From NCBI RefSeq assembly GCF_003711515.1, contig NW_021167084.1, positions 1,591,932-1,655,931 of the forward strand: a stretch of 64,000 nucleotides of DNA, written 5' to 3'. Of this stretch, positions 23,001 through 35,119 are shown piece by piece (within the stretch, counting starts at the first letter, position 1; each line of letters starts with the position of its first letter). A model generated the notes under the pieces. The model had not been told where the DNA came from, did not search any database, and saw nothing but the letters and a program-made list of their open reading frames with translations. The translations under genes were made by a program, and so were the position numbers. The DNA is from Sodiomyces alkalinus F11 (taxonomy: Eukaryota > Ascomycota > Sordariomycetes > Glomerellales > Plectosphaerellaceae).

Positions 23001-26000
23001 GGCGGGACGTGTCAGTGCTCCTATGTATTTATGTGCCCATGTACCTAGTGTACCTACAACGTACCTTAGGCGAGGAAGTCGCCAGAAATAGTTGGCGGGT
23101 GTTTCAACCATTTCAATGGCTCCTCTAGTGTAAGAAGACTGCATTACTCATGGATCCCCTATTGAGACCCGGACGGGAGAAAAGAGGGGTCGGGTTTGAG
23201 GCGCATGGACAACGGGCGGCGACGGTGGCGGTAACGACAAGTAAATGTATGTCTTCAAAGGCGTCCAGTCTAGTGATTTCTTGACGACAACGGTCAAGAT
23301 GACATCCCTACCAACTCTTTGCAGACGCAATTCACTTCAACTCCACGTCCCCACCCATCACGGAACCGCAACGCATCAGTCCCAACATGACTCGACTCGT
23401 CGATGTTGGATACACTAATCATTGATCCCCGTCCCATTCCCTCCTCTCTGGCATGTGTCTAGAGCGATCCTAGACCGATTTTTGTTGTTTCGGCTCCCTG
23501 TTTGTTGGACCTTGTTCCAGCGAGGTCAACTTGTTTCCTTGTCTCCTGCCTCTCCAGCGTAGCCAACCGTCTGTCTCGGCGTCCTTTTCGGAGATCGCTA
23601 TATTCGCTGGGCAAGTCGAGAGGCGCGTTCGAGGATGCTACCTATGATGTACCGTTGTACCTCCAGAATGATTTCAAGGGCAGAGGACTGGTTGCCTCGC
23701 ATGACCTTCACGGGGTTTCATTCAAAGGGCCCTCATTCCGCTTTCTCACTACAACTACTCAGTAATTACGGAGTATCAGCCCCGTTCCATCATCAATCGA
23801 CGACTCTTACATATCCCCCACCCCATGACATCAATGAGGGGCGGAGTAAGTTACAGCATGCATGAGTGGATGGACGGAAAAGGATGGATGGATGCCTTGT
23901 TGCTTACCCTCCACACTCCGTTCTTTATTCTAGGGAGGCGTTATTTTCGTCCTTTCCCCCTTTTCTTGTTTGCGTTTCTTTTTTGCCCCCGTCATATCAT
24001 CCTATCGATCTGCATGTTTCGTCTTTATGCCTGTCATGCATAGACTATGATCCCCTGTGTCCCCCTCATATGCCTCATATGAAGTACCCGTCGTACACTC
24101 ACACTTTTTGCAGTACACTATTGTCATTGAGGTCACCAAGTCGAAAAGAGGAGGCAGAGGTCCAGACCCTCCCCACCCCCCTTTATTTTTTACTTAATTA
24201 CTAACAAGCCTTCACGAGAACAAGACAAAGGGACAGTTATTAGTTGGCCGAAAGCGAACCTTCGCCTGGTTGGTCGATGTCTTACTTTATTCCCCCGACT
24301 GTTATTGGGCGACTTAACAGACGGAGCTAAGGTCAATAGGGCCGAGACTTCTTCTCCCTGGCGCCGGTGATATCCCGTATACATCCATGGATGCCTACAC
24401 ACATTCGTCCATAGGACAGGCTTCGGCTTGTGGCATCCAACTTTCCCGTCGCCGGCAGTCTCTGTGTTCTGTTCACGAGACATTCCAACTGAAAAGGAAA
24501 GACCGGAAAAAAAAGGGAAAAAAAGGCGCAAACTCCGTCGTCAAATACCTCCACTTGCTGGGGTGTCAGGAGGTTGAAGGACGGGAGTTGTTTTTCGCCT
24601 TTCGTGGCGTCGTCGGCAACGAACATCTCTTTTGCCCTTCGTTCCCTCGGCCACATCGCTCATCCGTTGTCCTCCCCGTCCGTTCCGCTGGGTTTGGACA
24701 GGCAAGAAATCGTGACCTGCCAAATATCCTAGACGGGTATTTCCGAGCCGGCGTCGGTCTGCGGTCGACCAGCGGGTGTTTGCTTCACCTTGGAAGTCTG
24801 AGGGTGAATATCGAGCAGGGTGGCTTGGTTTCTCGAGCCGTGTACTTTGTACGAGCGAGCATATGCTGCGGTCCCGTGTATATCTCATCCGTCCGTTTGT
24901 CTATTTCGCCCTCATTTCTGGTATCCGTCCGTGTCGTATCCCTGGGACTGTGTGATACCCTGTCTTCCGATAATCCCTGGTAGTACTCACGGCTCTGTTG
25001 TCGTAGACATTAACGCATGGCGTATAGGTAGTATAGTGGTCTTTACCAGGGTAGGGTTTCGCTGCCTGCCTGTTTTGGCGGGAACAGGTCGGGGTGCCTG
25101 CTTGAGACGGGTGCTGGTGCTGCTCGGAAGAGAGTGTAGGTGGTTGCAACTTGAGACTTCAGTGTAGGAGTTCTCCGTTGATGGTGTGCGATGTGTCGTC
25201 ACATAACGCTGGATGTGTGAGTACTCCTGGGCAGGAAGGCTGAGGTCGTTCTGGTGTTGTGTTGGGTGGTAGTACGTTGGCATTCCCATGCTCGCGAGGT
25301 AAACTGCCGATAATATCAAGCCCTGGACGGTCGGCCTTCTGACTAGCTACATTTTCAACAGGGCAGAATGAGTTGCATACGTACGTATCCCGATGGATAT
25401 GTCGAGTAACTCACCATCCGGGGGCACTCTATGCAAGCCCTTAAAAGACTGGGAACGACTTCGGATGCCGGCTTCCTTGGTTGTTTATGTGACCAACTCG
25501 TTGAGCTGCACACCTGAAATTGTTTTGTACCCCTGGAGGGACGGAGGTCCCTGAAGTAGTACACTGGGGGACGATGAACGACGATATCTATCACTCAGCC
25601 GCAATCCCCTTCACGTCTCAAGCGAGCTCCAGCGACTGTATTTTGGACAAGTCCATAGTTGGACACACCCCGAGCGAAGAAAAACAATCAAGCTGCGTTT
25701 ATGCTTGTTAATACCACGACGACCTCCTCATCGACCCGGAAGACTGGAATGGCCTGGTTGCTGCCCAAGTCATGTCAGGAGTAGAGGTATCAACACCCAA
25801 CCTGGGGCTAATTCTTATGTGCTTTACTGTATTATATTGATGGCAGTCTCCGCTCCTTCGCCATTCTTGAGCAAGAACATGGGACTTGTCGAAAGTACTC
25901 GTCGCCATGTTCAATCCAGGGGTGTTCTAACCGAGGTCATGAGAAGGCCGGGAACGTCAATTCGAGCTCATGGAAGATCACCTGAGAAGTGAAGTATGAA

Positions 26001-27439
26001 GCATCATCGCCTGGCACTGGTGCGTGATGGTTCGGGAATTCAGACAGCTATATCTCACAGGGATTGCCAACCCTGTGCTCTGAATGTTGTGCTTCAAATG
26101 GTAATAGAGACACATGTATCTCTTTACGTCGACGTCTCAATCTTCTATAAACTGCGCCCATCATGTAGAATGACTGTTGTGTGTCAAAACATTGTTGCCT
26201 CTCGGATATAAGTTTCGGTCACAGAATGACGGGGTTTCAATCATGTTGTTTTCTTTTATTCTTTTCTTTTATTTATTTATGATTATTTGCAGGTTTCTTC
26301 TTTGTGTAGGTTCTCAGCAAGACGGCAATTTGAATTTCTTACCTTAGATAAGAACTAAATGTTGAAAGTGACACTTGCAGAAATTTAGCCGACAAGTGCC
26401 TCCTTCAAGATCATCATTACAGAATAGGAGAGAAAGACGTTCAAAGAATCGGGCCTTCCATTCACCACTTGGCCATATCCTTTCGACACGCTTCAAAAAA
26501 GAAAGAAAAAAGAAAGATTTTTACGAAGTATTCGTATTGTGCAGCAAGAATAGAGAGGTTTCGAGCAAAAGCCTTGGCATGATTGGACCATGAACATCCA
26601 ATACCGGTAATCACTGGGGCTTCAAGGAAAAGCGATCGCAACGGTTGGATAGGAGAAACGCTAGGACCACTTCCAGGTTTGGCGCCCAACCACCCTCCTC
26701 CTTCCCTCTGTATCCCTCGGAGTTCTTCCTCTTTTCTCTCCCTTTCCACGGCAACCGTCTCTTAACCCACGATCCGCCAGGCTACCGTCGTCTAGCAACC
26801 GCTCGGCTCCGAGTCCCACGAGACCGTTCAACCCCTCTCCATTCCGGGGTCCGAGACGCACTTCACTCGTTTTCTCTGTTTCTGTTCTTTCCTTGTGACT
26901 TGTTCCGCCCGTTGTCATCATCATTATCATTCATCTTCAAATCTTCAAATCTACATTCGCTCGCACCACCGAATCGGCCACGTCGATATCCACGTCCAAG
27001 CTCTCCCGTTTCTCGATACCCAACCCCGTTGTTCTCCCTAGCGTTGACGCCCTTCGTTCCTCGGACCGCGATTATCTATCGTATACTGCATTTTCGCGCT
27101 TCAATACACATTCTTCTCGGCGGTTTCTACGACACTCGTCCCCTTGGTTCGACATCGCCGGCCGACAAACAACCCTCTACACGTTTCCCCCCCCCTCGTC
27201 AGCGCTAAGGGATCAAAGAACCGATTTTGCTCCTCTTCTCTTTACTTGCCGCCGACGCTTCATACGACCTTAACGACAAACAAGCTTTTGCCTGCCATTA
27301 TCACCTTCTAATACCACCTTCCAGTCTCGTCTTCTTTCTCACCGACGCCGCATACCTCGACTCGTTTTCCTTTTTTCTTCGTCTCCTTTCTTCCCCTGGC
27401 TTCCTTCCTCGGCCGACCGACGGCCTCGTCACGCCCACC
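20001..27439. other. Long gene-free region, right half, with CHS7 upstream DNA
   Basis: No supportable gene is present. Short ORFs around 20200-20550 and 22254-22796 look accidental. Recurrent TACTYCGTA/TACAACGTA words occur at 20555, 21070, 21110, 21720, 21788, 22818, 22945, 22952, 23055, 23767 and 26522. From about 26,690 to 27,439 the + strand is pyrimidine-rich (many CTTC, TTTC, CCTC words) up to the CHS7 start, which looks like a long CHS7 leader. Confidence 0.5.
26690..27439 (+). promoter_or_regulatory. CT-rich probable leader/promoter of CHS7
   Basis: About 750 bases immediately before the CHS7 ATG are strongly C/T-biased on the coding strand. Such CT blocks mark core promoters and 5' UTRs in many filamentous fungi. 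No TATA box is obvious. Several ORFs run through it only because stop codons are rare in this composition. Confidence 0.45.
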
Positions 27440-28678
27440 ATGTCCGGCTTTGGCGACTTCACCGACATTTGTCGGAACACACCACTGCCGCTATGTGCTT
27501 CAATCGGCTCCGCCGCTGCGGCGACGGGCGGACGACTTGGCATTGAACCCGACTGCTACGCCCGTAATATCGAACTGGCCAACACGATCATCTTCGAGGG
27601 AGGTGCTAGCGCGATGCATATCTTTGCCCTGGTCATGACCGTGATCATGATCCTGCACGTCCGGGGGAAGTTCACTGCTGTCGGTACGTACCGTCTACGG
27701 GATGCAAAATGACCTGATCATACTGGATGCGGCGACAGGGGACATGAAACCCTTCGTCCATGGCCAAAATACCTCGGGACCGATGCACTGACGTTTTTCT
27801 TCTTCTGTTGCGCATAGGCCGCAAGGAAATCCTTATGTTCTTCTACATCTACATGCTCCTCACATTCGTGTCCCTCTGCGTCGACGCGGGCGTCATCCCG
27901 CCAGGATCCCCACCATGGCCCTACTTCGTGGCCGCCCAGAACGGACTCGCCTCGGCGCTGGTGACGTGCCTGCTCGTGAACGGGTTCGTGGGCTTCCAAC
28001 TGTACGAGGACGGGACGCCTGTTTCGGTGTGGATGCTGCGCATCATCTCGTTCCTGGCCTTCACGCTGTCCTTCCTCGTCTCGCTCGCCACGTTCATGGG
28101 CTGGGCCGGCATGGGCCCCACCAACACCGTCGGCCTCTTCGTCGTCCTCTACCTCCTCAACGCCATCCAGCTGTTCATCTACATCGTCATGCAGGTTCTG
28201 CTGGTGATGCGCACGCTGCAGGACCGCTGGCCCCTCGGCGACATCGCCTTTGGTGTCTTCTTCTTCGTCGTCGGGCAGGTCCTCATGTACGCCGTGAGCC
28301 CCCAGGTCTGCAATGCCCTTAGCCATTATCTTGACGGCTTGTTCTTTGCCACGGTGTGCAACCTTTTGGGCGTCATGATGGTGTACAAGGTAAGGATGCT
28401 GCTTTTTGAATTTCGCGTGTTCCCCTCGGGGTATGGGAAGTGGCAATGCTAATAATTTTTTTCTTCTTCTTTCTTTCTCCTTGCAGTACTGGGACTCCAT
28501 CACTCGCGAAGACCTCGAGTTCTCTGTCGGAACAAGGATGAACAACTGGGAGGTTAAGGACTTGCTACCGGAAGACGAACGCCGAACGACGGTTTACGCC
28601 GATGATCCCTATGGGCCCGGTAGCGGTTACGATCAGCCATATTCGCCTTCTCCTGCTCGGTACTCGACCAAATATTAG
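27440..28678 (+). CDS. CHS7: Chitin synthase export chaperone Chs7
   Basis: Three exons (27440-27683, 27818-28389, 28487-28678) encode 335 residues, the family length. The start ATG has the context CCACCATG. The luminal N-terminus has the family's Cys/Pro motif ('CRNTPLPLCASIG' and 'CYARNIELANTIIFE'). About seven membrane segments follow, for example 'SAMHIFALVMTVIMILHV', 'LMFFYIYMLLTFVSLCVDAG' and 'VGLFVVLYLLNAIQLFIYIV'. The polar tail 'KYWDSITREDLEFSVGTR' ends in a Pro/Tyr-rich stretch. In yeast, Chs7 is the ER protein that folds and exports chitin synthase Chs3. In filamentous fungi it serves class IV and related enzymes. It lies about 14 kb from a chitin-synthase-like gene and near two chitin deacetylases. 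Introns are 134 and 97 nt. Confidence 0.96.
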
Positions 28679-29361
28679 TTGCGTGGTCTCACGGAGGAGA
28701 AGGACGATGGACTTATGGTTTAATGGCGCCAGTGCGCCGTTGGGTGGCTTAAAGTGCTCCTCAGTTGGACGAATCACATCTCCGGTATGTCTACGACCCG
28801 ACGCCAACGTTGCGCCTCTCTTTTCGGCCCCTTTCTGCATGGCTACGGATTGGCGTTTTCCTTGCTTTCTTACTTTCCATGGGATTAATCATGTCGTGCA
28901 TTTGGAGGGTTTTTTCTTCTTCTTTTTTTGGTACGGCGATTCTAGCTCGGGATCATTTTGGCAGAGAGACGAAAAGTGGTTTACATGGGGAGGATCGAAC
29001 ACGGAAACCTCGGATCCTAAGCTCGTGGTGATGACGAAACAGACAAACAGACACCGGTGCAGCCAGCCGTTGGGCGGTTGCCGGCATGATGCATAATTCA
29101 GTGTATATAGCATATTTTAATGGTATCGTTTCAAGAGAATAGATCCTCCAACATGACACAGACAGCCCTTATGCCATGTGCCTTGATGTCCAGACCTTAG
29201 GCCTCGGGCCATAACAAGCCATTGTACTTTTTTTCAAGACCTACCCTGGTGAATCAGGGTGAATAGCCATGAGTAAGGTATTGCAGCCTGTTGGGAGTGT
29301 GGAGTACGCACCATAAATATATACGTCACGTGACTTACATTATTCGGTTCCCGTTTCCTGT
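28679..29361. other. CHS7 3' flank up to the retrotransposon
   Basis: This is non-repetitive DNA with 3' UTR-like content. The last five bases (29357-29361, CCTGT) are the left copy of the retrotransposon's target-site duplication. I see no gene. Confidence 0.6.
29357..29361. repeat. Target-site duplication, left copy (CCTGT)
   Basis: CCTGT directly abuts the TGTCAG start of the left LTR and is repeated exactly after the right LTR. Confidence 0.9.
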
Positions 29362-29554
29362 TGTCAGAACACAAATAAGGTACGCGGAATTATGTGTGTA
29401 TTCATCTAAGTGAAGTCCATAATACTTCACGGGAATGTCTAACTATACGGAAAAAGCAGGGGAAATAAGGGTGGATATATAGGACCGAGGTACTCCACAC
29501 GTCTAACACTATATGGTTTATCACACCCCGATAAGGTAGCTATGGTATCTAACA
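29362..29554 (-). repeat. LTR, left (3' LTR of the element)
   Basis: This 193-bp repeat begins TGTCAGAAC and ends ATCTAACA, so it keeps the canonical TG...CA ends. It matches 34922-35114 along its whole length with about 16 substitutions and no gaps by hand alignment. It is the less mutated of the two. Confidence 0.95.
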
Positions 29555-32500
29555 CACCCCCCTAGAACTGCGGGATTGATCCTGACTATTCTGCTTAATT
29601 TAAAGCCGTAAATCTAGGTAAAACAGTGGCCTAGATATTAATCCAACGGTTAAAGAACGGCTTATTAAAAAGCGCGCTCCTTTTATATCTAAAAACGTTA
29701 AAAACGTGTAAAAAATAGTGGTTAAATTAACCTTAAAACCACGTTAAAAATGGGTGCCTAAATAATAATCTGAAAGGCACTAAAACCACGGTTTATCGGA
29801 TCCAAAGGGCGTGAATATCGAGATACTTTAATTTCGAGGTAACCTACGGCCTAGGGGATTCTAGTAGCTACTTAGTCTATTAATGATCGTAGTATACTAT
29901 TAGTGGTTCCTCCTTAAAGGTTAACGTTAGGTCCTTTATTAAACGCCTTATCGCGATATACTGCTTAGTAGTAGCAGAAAGTGCTATAAGCTCGGCCTTA
30001 GTATTAGAGGTCACGACGCTTATTTGCTTATTTGCTTTTTAGTCTATAGGACCGCCGAATAGCAGGGTCGTGTACCCTTATAAGCTATACCTAGTCTTAC
30101 CGTCGTCTACGAAGGCGGCGTTAGAAGTATAGAAGAGTGTAGGCTTTTAGTAGTCTTTACGTAGTCCGAAGTAGAGGTATAGGGTCTTTATCGAGCCGAG
30201 ATACTTTAGGCACTTATCGGTAGCCTCGTGATTAACGGGTTAGTGCTGAATTCGGTAAGCCTCGAAGCGGCTTTAGAGATATTAGGCCGGGTCTAATAGG
30301 CAGCGTAATTAATAGAACCGACCTTCCGAAGATATAGATAGATTAATTCTTCGGAGACTTATTAGTCGGTAGGCTATAGAATATTAGGATAAGGAAGAGG
30401 GCTTTTAATCCTATGACCTCTATAATCTACCTATAACGCCTTTATCTTATCGGTAATATAGTTATTAAGCGATAACTAGAGCTTATGTTATTAACGATCG
30501 CGTCCTACGCGGATTCTAAGGAACCACTTAAGTAGTCCTAGATCCCTGATTTAGAAGCTTTTCTATATCTGCTATACTAGGTTATTAGCGGCAGATTAAT
30601 ATTCCTTATAGTAGATTAGGATAATATCGTTAACGTAAAAGAAAGTAATTAGGACCTTATTCTTAAAGACGTAATCGTCTTCGGTTAATTGCTTTAAACC
30701 GTATTTACCTAGTACGGAAGAGAGCTATTAGTGCTATAGCTTTAGGGAATGGCGGAGGCTATATAACGCGCGGCGTAGCCTTTAAATCCCTCTATATTAT
30801 GTGGGAGGGCGTTAATTTAAAAGGTCCTCGAGCTGTTCGTGGGCTTTAAGGCCTATAGCCGACTAGAGTAGCTGCTAACTAGGAGGGTCTTTAATATAGA
30901 TTGCCTCGTTAAGCAGGGTATTAGTAAATACGTTAACGGCGTTAAGTTACTAAGTCTCGAGATCGAAGTGGGCTATAATGCCTATTAGCGACCTAAAGGT
31001 CCTTCTAGCGAGGGTAGAGGCGTAGGCGTTAGAGTGGTTAGTTAGTTATTAATCCCCTCGAACGTATAGGCGTGCCTTAAACTTATTAACGTAACTAGTA
31101 GGATCGACTTTATACTTAAAAACCCATTTAAGGTCTAGTAGCCTTAGAACTAATTTAGGTAGTCCTAAGCTATACCCCTGCTAGTAGGATTATTCCCACT
31201 GTTTAAAGGTGCCTATTAACCTAAGCGTGCCGACCTCCTAGGAGGCGGCCTTAATCTATTCTAATTTATAGGGACTCTTTAGTATTTAAGACTAGTTTAG
31301 AGGTTTCTTAGGTATATCGCGGCGTAGTAGCGGCTTTTTCGGTATCTTAATCTGATTATAGAAGGTATAAAAGGAAGGAGGGGTATAACGGTCGGTTAAA
31401 CGCCTATTACGGGTAGGCCGGTCGGTAGCGGCTATTAGAATAATAGGAGGGCGGCTTTTTCTGCTTATAGAAGTAGTTTGGTTAGCTATAGTAGTGGAAG
31501 AAGAGGTTTAAGGAGACTTAGCAGGAGCCGTAGATACCGGATTAACGGCGGTGGTAGTGGTTAGTTCCTCGTCGAGGACTAATTAGTTAGGGGATAATAA
31601 TCCTATCGCGACGGTATCGCCGGTTATAGCTGTATCGTTAAATTGATCTTCGGTATCGTTAGGCCGTTTAAAAACAGGCGGTAGATCCGTAGTTCTAGTT
31701 AGTGGTGTAGGAGAGCTGTTTATAGTTATTGGAGGAGGGAAAATAGGTGCTATTAGAGGCATAATTATAGGTGTAATTATAGAAGGCGTTATTGAAGCAG
31801 GTGTCGCCGGAGGCGTGGAAGGCGTTATAGGACTTATTTGCCCTGTTCCACGTACCTCCTATGCCACTTAATTAGTAGATTGATCTTCCTGCTGTTGTTG
31901 TTCTTCTGTAGATTCTGTAGTGGTTATTAAACCTGCACCTCTATCCACTCCCCTAGAAGCACTAGTAGTAGTAGCCGCTATAGCCTCCTTTATGGTATTC
32001 TGTTCTAGTAGCGTTTAAGGGTGATAATCGACCACGTCGGTAGTAATACCTAAAGGATCGTGGAGTTGATAATCTATAGGCAGATTAAGCTACTCGAAAA
32101 CCTTAATTAATACCTTAGGTTCGTGGTCACGATCTTTATATAGCTGTTTTTCGTTGAAAGTGACGTCTCTTGTGCGCAGGATCCTCCCTAATTTTAGCAC
32201 CTAAATCCGGTATATATTAGTGCTCTCGTAGCCGATTAAATAGCCGATATATACTCTCTCCGCGAGCTTAGCGTTACGGTTACGACCTCGTTAATAATCC
32301 GCGGTTAGTAGATAGGCTTTTTAACTATACCTTTTTAGGTGGCTAACAATAGGCTTTATTAGTATCTTCTTTAGGCCTTATTTATTAATCTAATCCTCTA
32401 TCTGCCCTTAAGGGGTTTTCCACTAGAGGTCCTTCCGAGGGATAAGGTTATACAGATATACTGCAACAGCTACTAGTTCTGGCTATATATTCTATTAGAT

Positions 32501-34921
32501 GCCTAAGGCCGTTACGAGGGTCCTCGCGATAGTAAAAATAACGCCGCCGTGGCGTTCTGCCTTCGGATTCTACGCGGCTATATATAGCGATAACCTCTTA
32601 AGCAAAATCCCTCTCTCGTCGGCCTATTTATCGAAGCCTTTCTAAAGGGATCTTTCTCTATCTAGGCGGATTACTATAATTATATAGTAGTACTGCCTCT
32701 AAAGGAAGAACTTAAAATTTACTAACATGGGTAAGGCTAATTTATAGTTATACAGGAACTGTATAATAGCTTAACGAGTATAGGGATCGTATAAAAGTAT
32801 CACGACCTTTATACTATTATAGGCCTTATTAAGGCTAAAAAGGTTAACCTCCACCCTATACCACGGTATCGTCGTTTAGTGGTTAGGCGACCGTCTAGAT
32901 ACTACCTTCTTCGCCTTACTATGGGTATAGGCCTTATAATCCACCATAAGAGGACCTTTTCCTTTAATAAGGCCTCCGATAAGGGCATCTCTAATTTTAT
33001 CGAGGGTAGTAGCGCTAGCGTGCCCTAGCCTCTCGTGCTATAAGCGAGCGTCTGCCACGCTTATAGTAGGCGTTATAGAGCTATTAAAAAAACTGCTTAG
33101 TAGGTGCTATTAACGATCCGTTAGAACGAGAGCGTATTAATCGTTAACGTTATTTAGAGGTAGGGCTACTAAGCTCTCCACCTTTAGCACTTTAAGGCCG
33201 GAATTAAAAACGATACCCTATTCCTTTAATCTTCTAGTCGCGATTAAGGTTATTAGGTAATCTTATATAAAAGTAACGCGATTTAGCACTAAAACGAAGG
33301 GATTACTATATTCGTCGTCTACCTCTAATTATATCCTGCTATAACCCTTAACTAGCTTAGTCTCTCCACTACCCGTTTAAAAACGATACTCTTCTATAGC
33401 AGGTTCGAAGTCCTAAAGTAAGTATCGTTAGTTAGTAATATGCCTAAAGGTGCCGGAATCGATTAATAACTGGTTAAAGAGATTACTACTAACGCTTTCT
33501 TTTCCGTTAATCTGTAGGAGGGAGTATATCCTATAGGATTTCTCTTCGGAATTCTCCTCTTAGTTATCGATAAAATTAAATACCTCCTTTAACGATTCCT
33601 TCGGCTATAACTTCTAAGAGTCGTTTTTAGCACCCGTTTTCAGGCTTTTAGCGTCCTTTTCGATATTCCCCCAGAATCTCTTTTAACGTTCGTTATCCTA
33701 GGTCTTAATAATACGGTCGACGTATTCTAAGATCTCTTTTAAAGGTGTATATCCCTTCTTCCTGCGTGCCTCGTTTATATTTAGGCATTTCTATAGAGGC
33801 TTATAATTATACTTACTCCTCTTCTTATTATAGTAGTCGTAAAGCCACTCTTTCTTTTACTATAGAGAGGACTACTAATTATCTTACTATCCCGATTATA
33901 CCCGCTAATCCTTACCTTCTTTATCCTTACCTAGGAAGGTTACCGTATAAAAGGATACTACGGTAGGCTTTTTATCGAGTCGGTGCGGGTAGCGGCGATA
34001 AAGCTATATCGTATATTCCTCCACGATAGATTAAATTAAGGGTAGGTCCTACTCTTCTAACCGGATAAGCTATATAAAGCGTCTTTCTAACCACTCTAAT
34101 ACTATATAGCCGATAGCGTTAAAGAAGCCGTCTATCTATTATTCCTTAGTATCGTATTCTCGGACTTTATACGTCTCGGCGTCGCGGTATAGCTTTATAA
34201 AGTCTTTTAGCCAGCGCTTATAGGGTATACGCCTAACGTTTTAGAGGTATTCGTCCTAGCGTCTTTTAATTAGCGACTTCTAGACCGCGTTCGTTAGCTT
34301 AAGGTGCGTTTTAAAGGTATACAGGATATCTTTAACTTCCTTTTTACCGGCGTACTAATCCTTTAAAGCAGGGCTAACCGTCTTCGCGATATAGTCGTGG
34401 AGTGCTTGAATTCTCCTTTTTATAGCCTTATACTAATTCTCTTCCACCTACCAGATCTTAAATAGTATATCCTAATTACCTCTTCCTTTAATAGAGGCTA
34501 GGGGCGTCGGTGGATCGGTTCGAATACGGCGCTTAGGCCGTTTAGCCTCTTTAAGGTCGGGATTAACGAGGTCGGCGATATCGTGGGAGTGCGCGATAGT
34601 TATCACGGCTTTAATCTAAGGCCTCTAGTCTTTCGGAGAGGTAAGTGTTGCGAGGCCTATAACGGGCACTACTACCGTGGAAGCTATCGTTATACTAATA
34701 AAAAGCAGTAGAATAGGATAAATGGAAAGGTTAATTAACTAAACTAAACGCTTAAAACGATAGTACGATTAAAAACGATAAAACGATTAAATAAAACTAA
34801 AGTAGGCGGACGTTACTAATAATACTAAACTACCCGTTATAGACTTAAGGCTAATTTAATAGTCTAGAAGCTATAGAATCGATCGGAATAGCTTCGTTTA
34901 TTAGAACGCCGGGCTTATAAC

Positions 34922-35114
34922 TATTAGAATATAAATAAGATACGCGGAATTATATATGTATTCATCTAAGTAAAGTTTATGATACTTCACGGGAATGTCT
35001 AACTATACGGAAACAGCAGGGGAAATAAGGGTAGATATATAGGACCGAGGTACTCCACACGTCTAACACTATATAGTTTATCACACCCCGATAAGATAGC
35101 TATGGCATCTAACA
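34922..35114 (-). repeat. LTR, right (5' LTR of the element)
   Basis: This 193-bp LTR starts TATTAGAAT where the left copy has TGTCAGAAC. The terminal TG has become TA, and most differences from the left LTR are C-to-T or G-to-A here. The right end still reads CTAACA and is followed by the CCTGT duplication. Confidence 0.95.
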
Positions 35115-35119
35115 CCTGT
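35115..35119. repeat. Target-site duplication, right copy (CCTGT)
   Basis: An exact repeat of the five bases before the left LTR. It fixes both element ends and shows insertion by integrase. Confidence 0.9.

Larger units (their letters stand above)
29362..35114 (-). mobile_element. RIP-degraded full-length Ty1/copia LTR retrotransposon
   Basis: The 5,753-bp element has 193-bp LTRs and a CCTGT target duplication. Its genes read on the minus strand in copia order, from right to left: a gag-like region (about 34,700-33,700), a protease 'DSG' site inside 'LLIDSGTFRHIT' (about 33,430-33,475), a GAG-pre-integrase motif 'HERLGHAS' (about 33,010-33,055), integrase, a reverse transcriptase box 'FFYVNDIIL' (about 30,615-30,650, Asn where the family has Asp), and an RNase H 'DAAF'-like piece plus 'KAELIAL' (about 29,970-30,125). 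Integrase before RT identifies Ty1/copia rather than gypsy. Almost no frame stays open over 60 codons, because TGG and CAA/CAG codons have become stops. The sequence is poor in CA/TG and rich in TA, the signature of repeat-induced point mutation. It is not active. Confidence 0.93.

Noticed and set aside
26645..27208. 187-codon plus-strand ORF before CHS7
   Set aside because: CT-rich leader DNA read as Pro/Ser/Arg/Leu; no conserved content.
27718..28545. 275-codon minus-strand ORF opposite CHS7
   Set aside because: Antisense shadow of CHS7 exons; acidic low-complexity text and runs through both introns.
33745..33966. 73-codon plus-strand ORF inside the retrotransposon
   Set aside because: The element's genes read on the minus strand; this is a chance frame in RIP-altered DNA.
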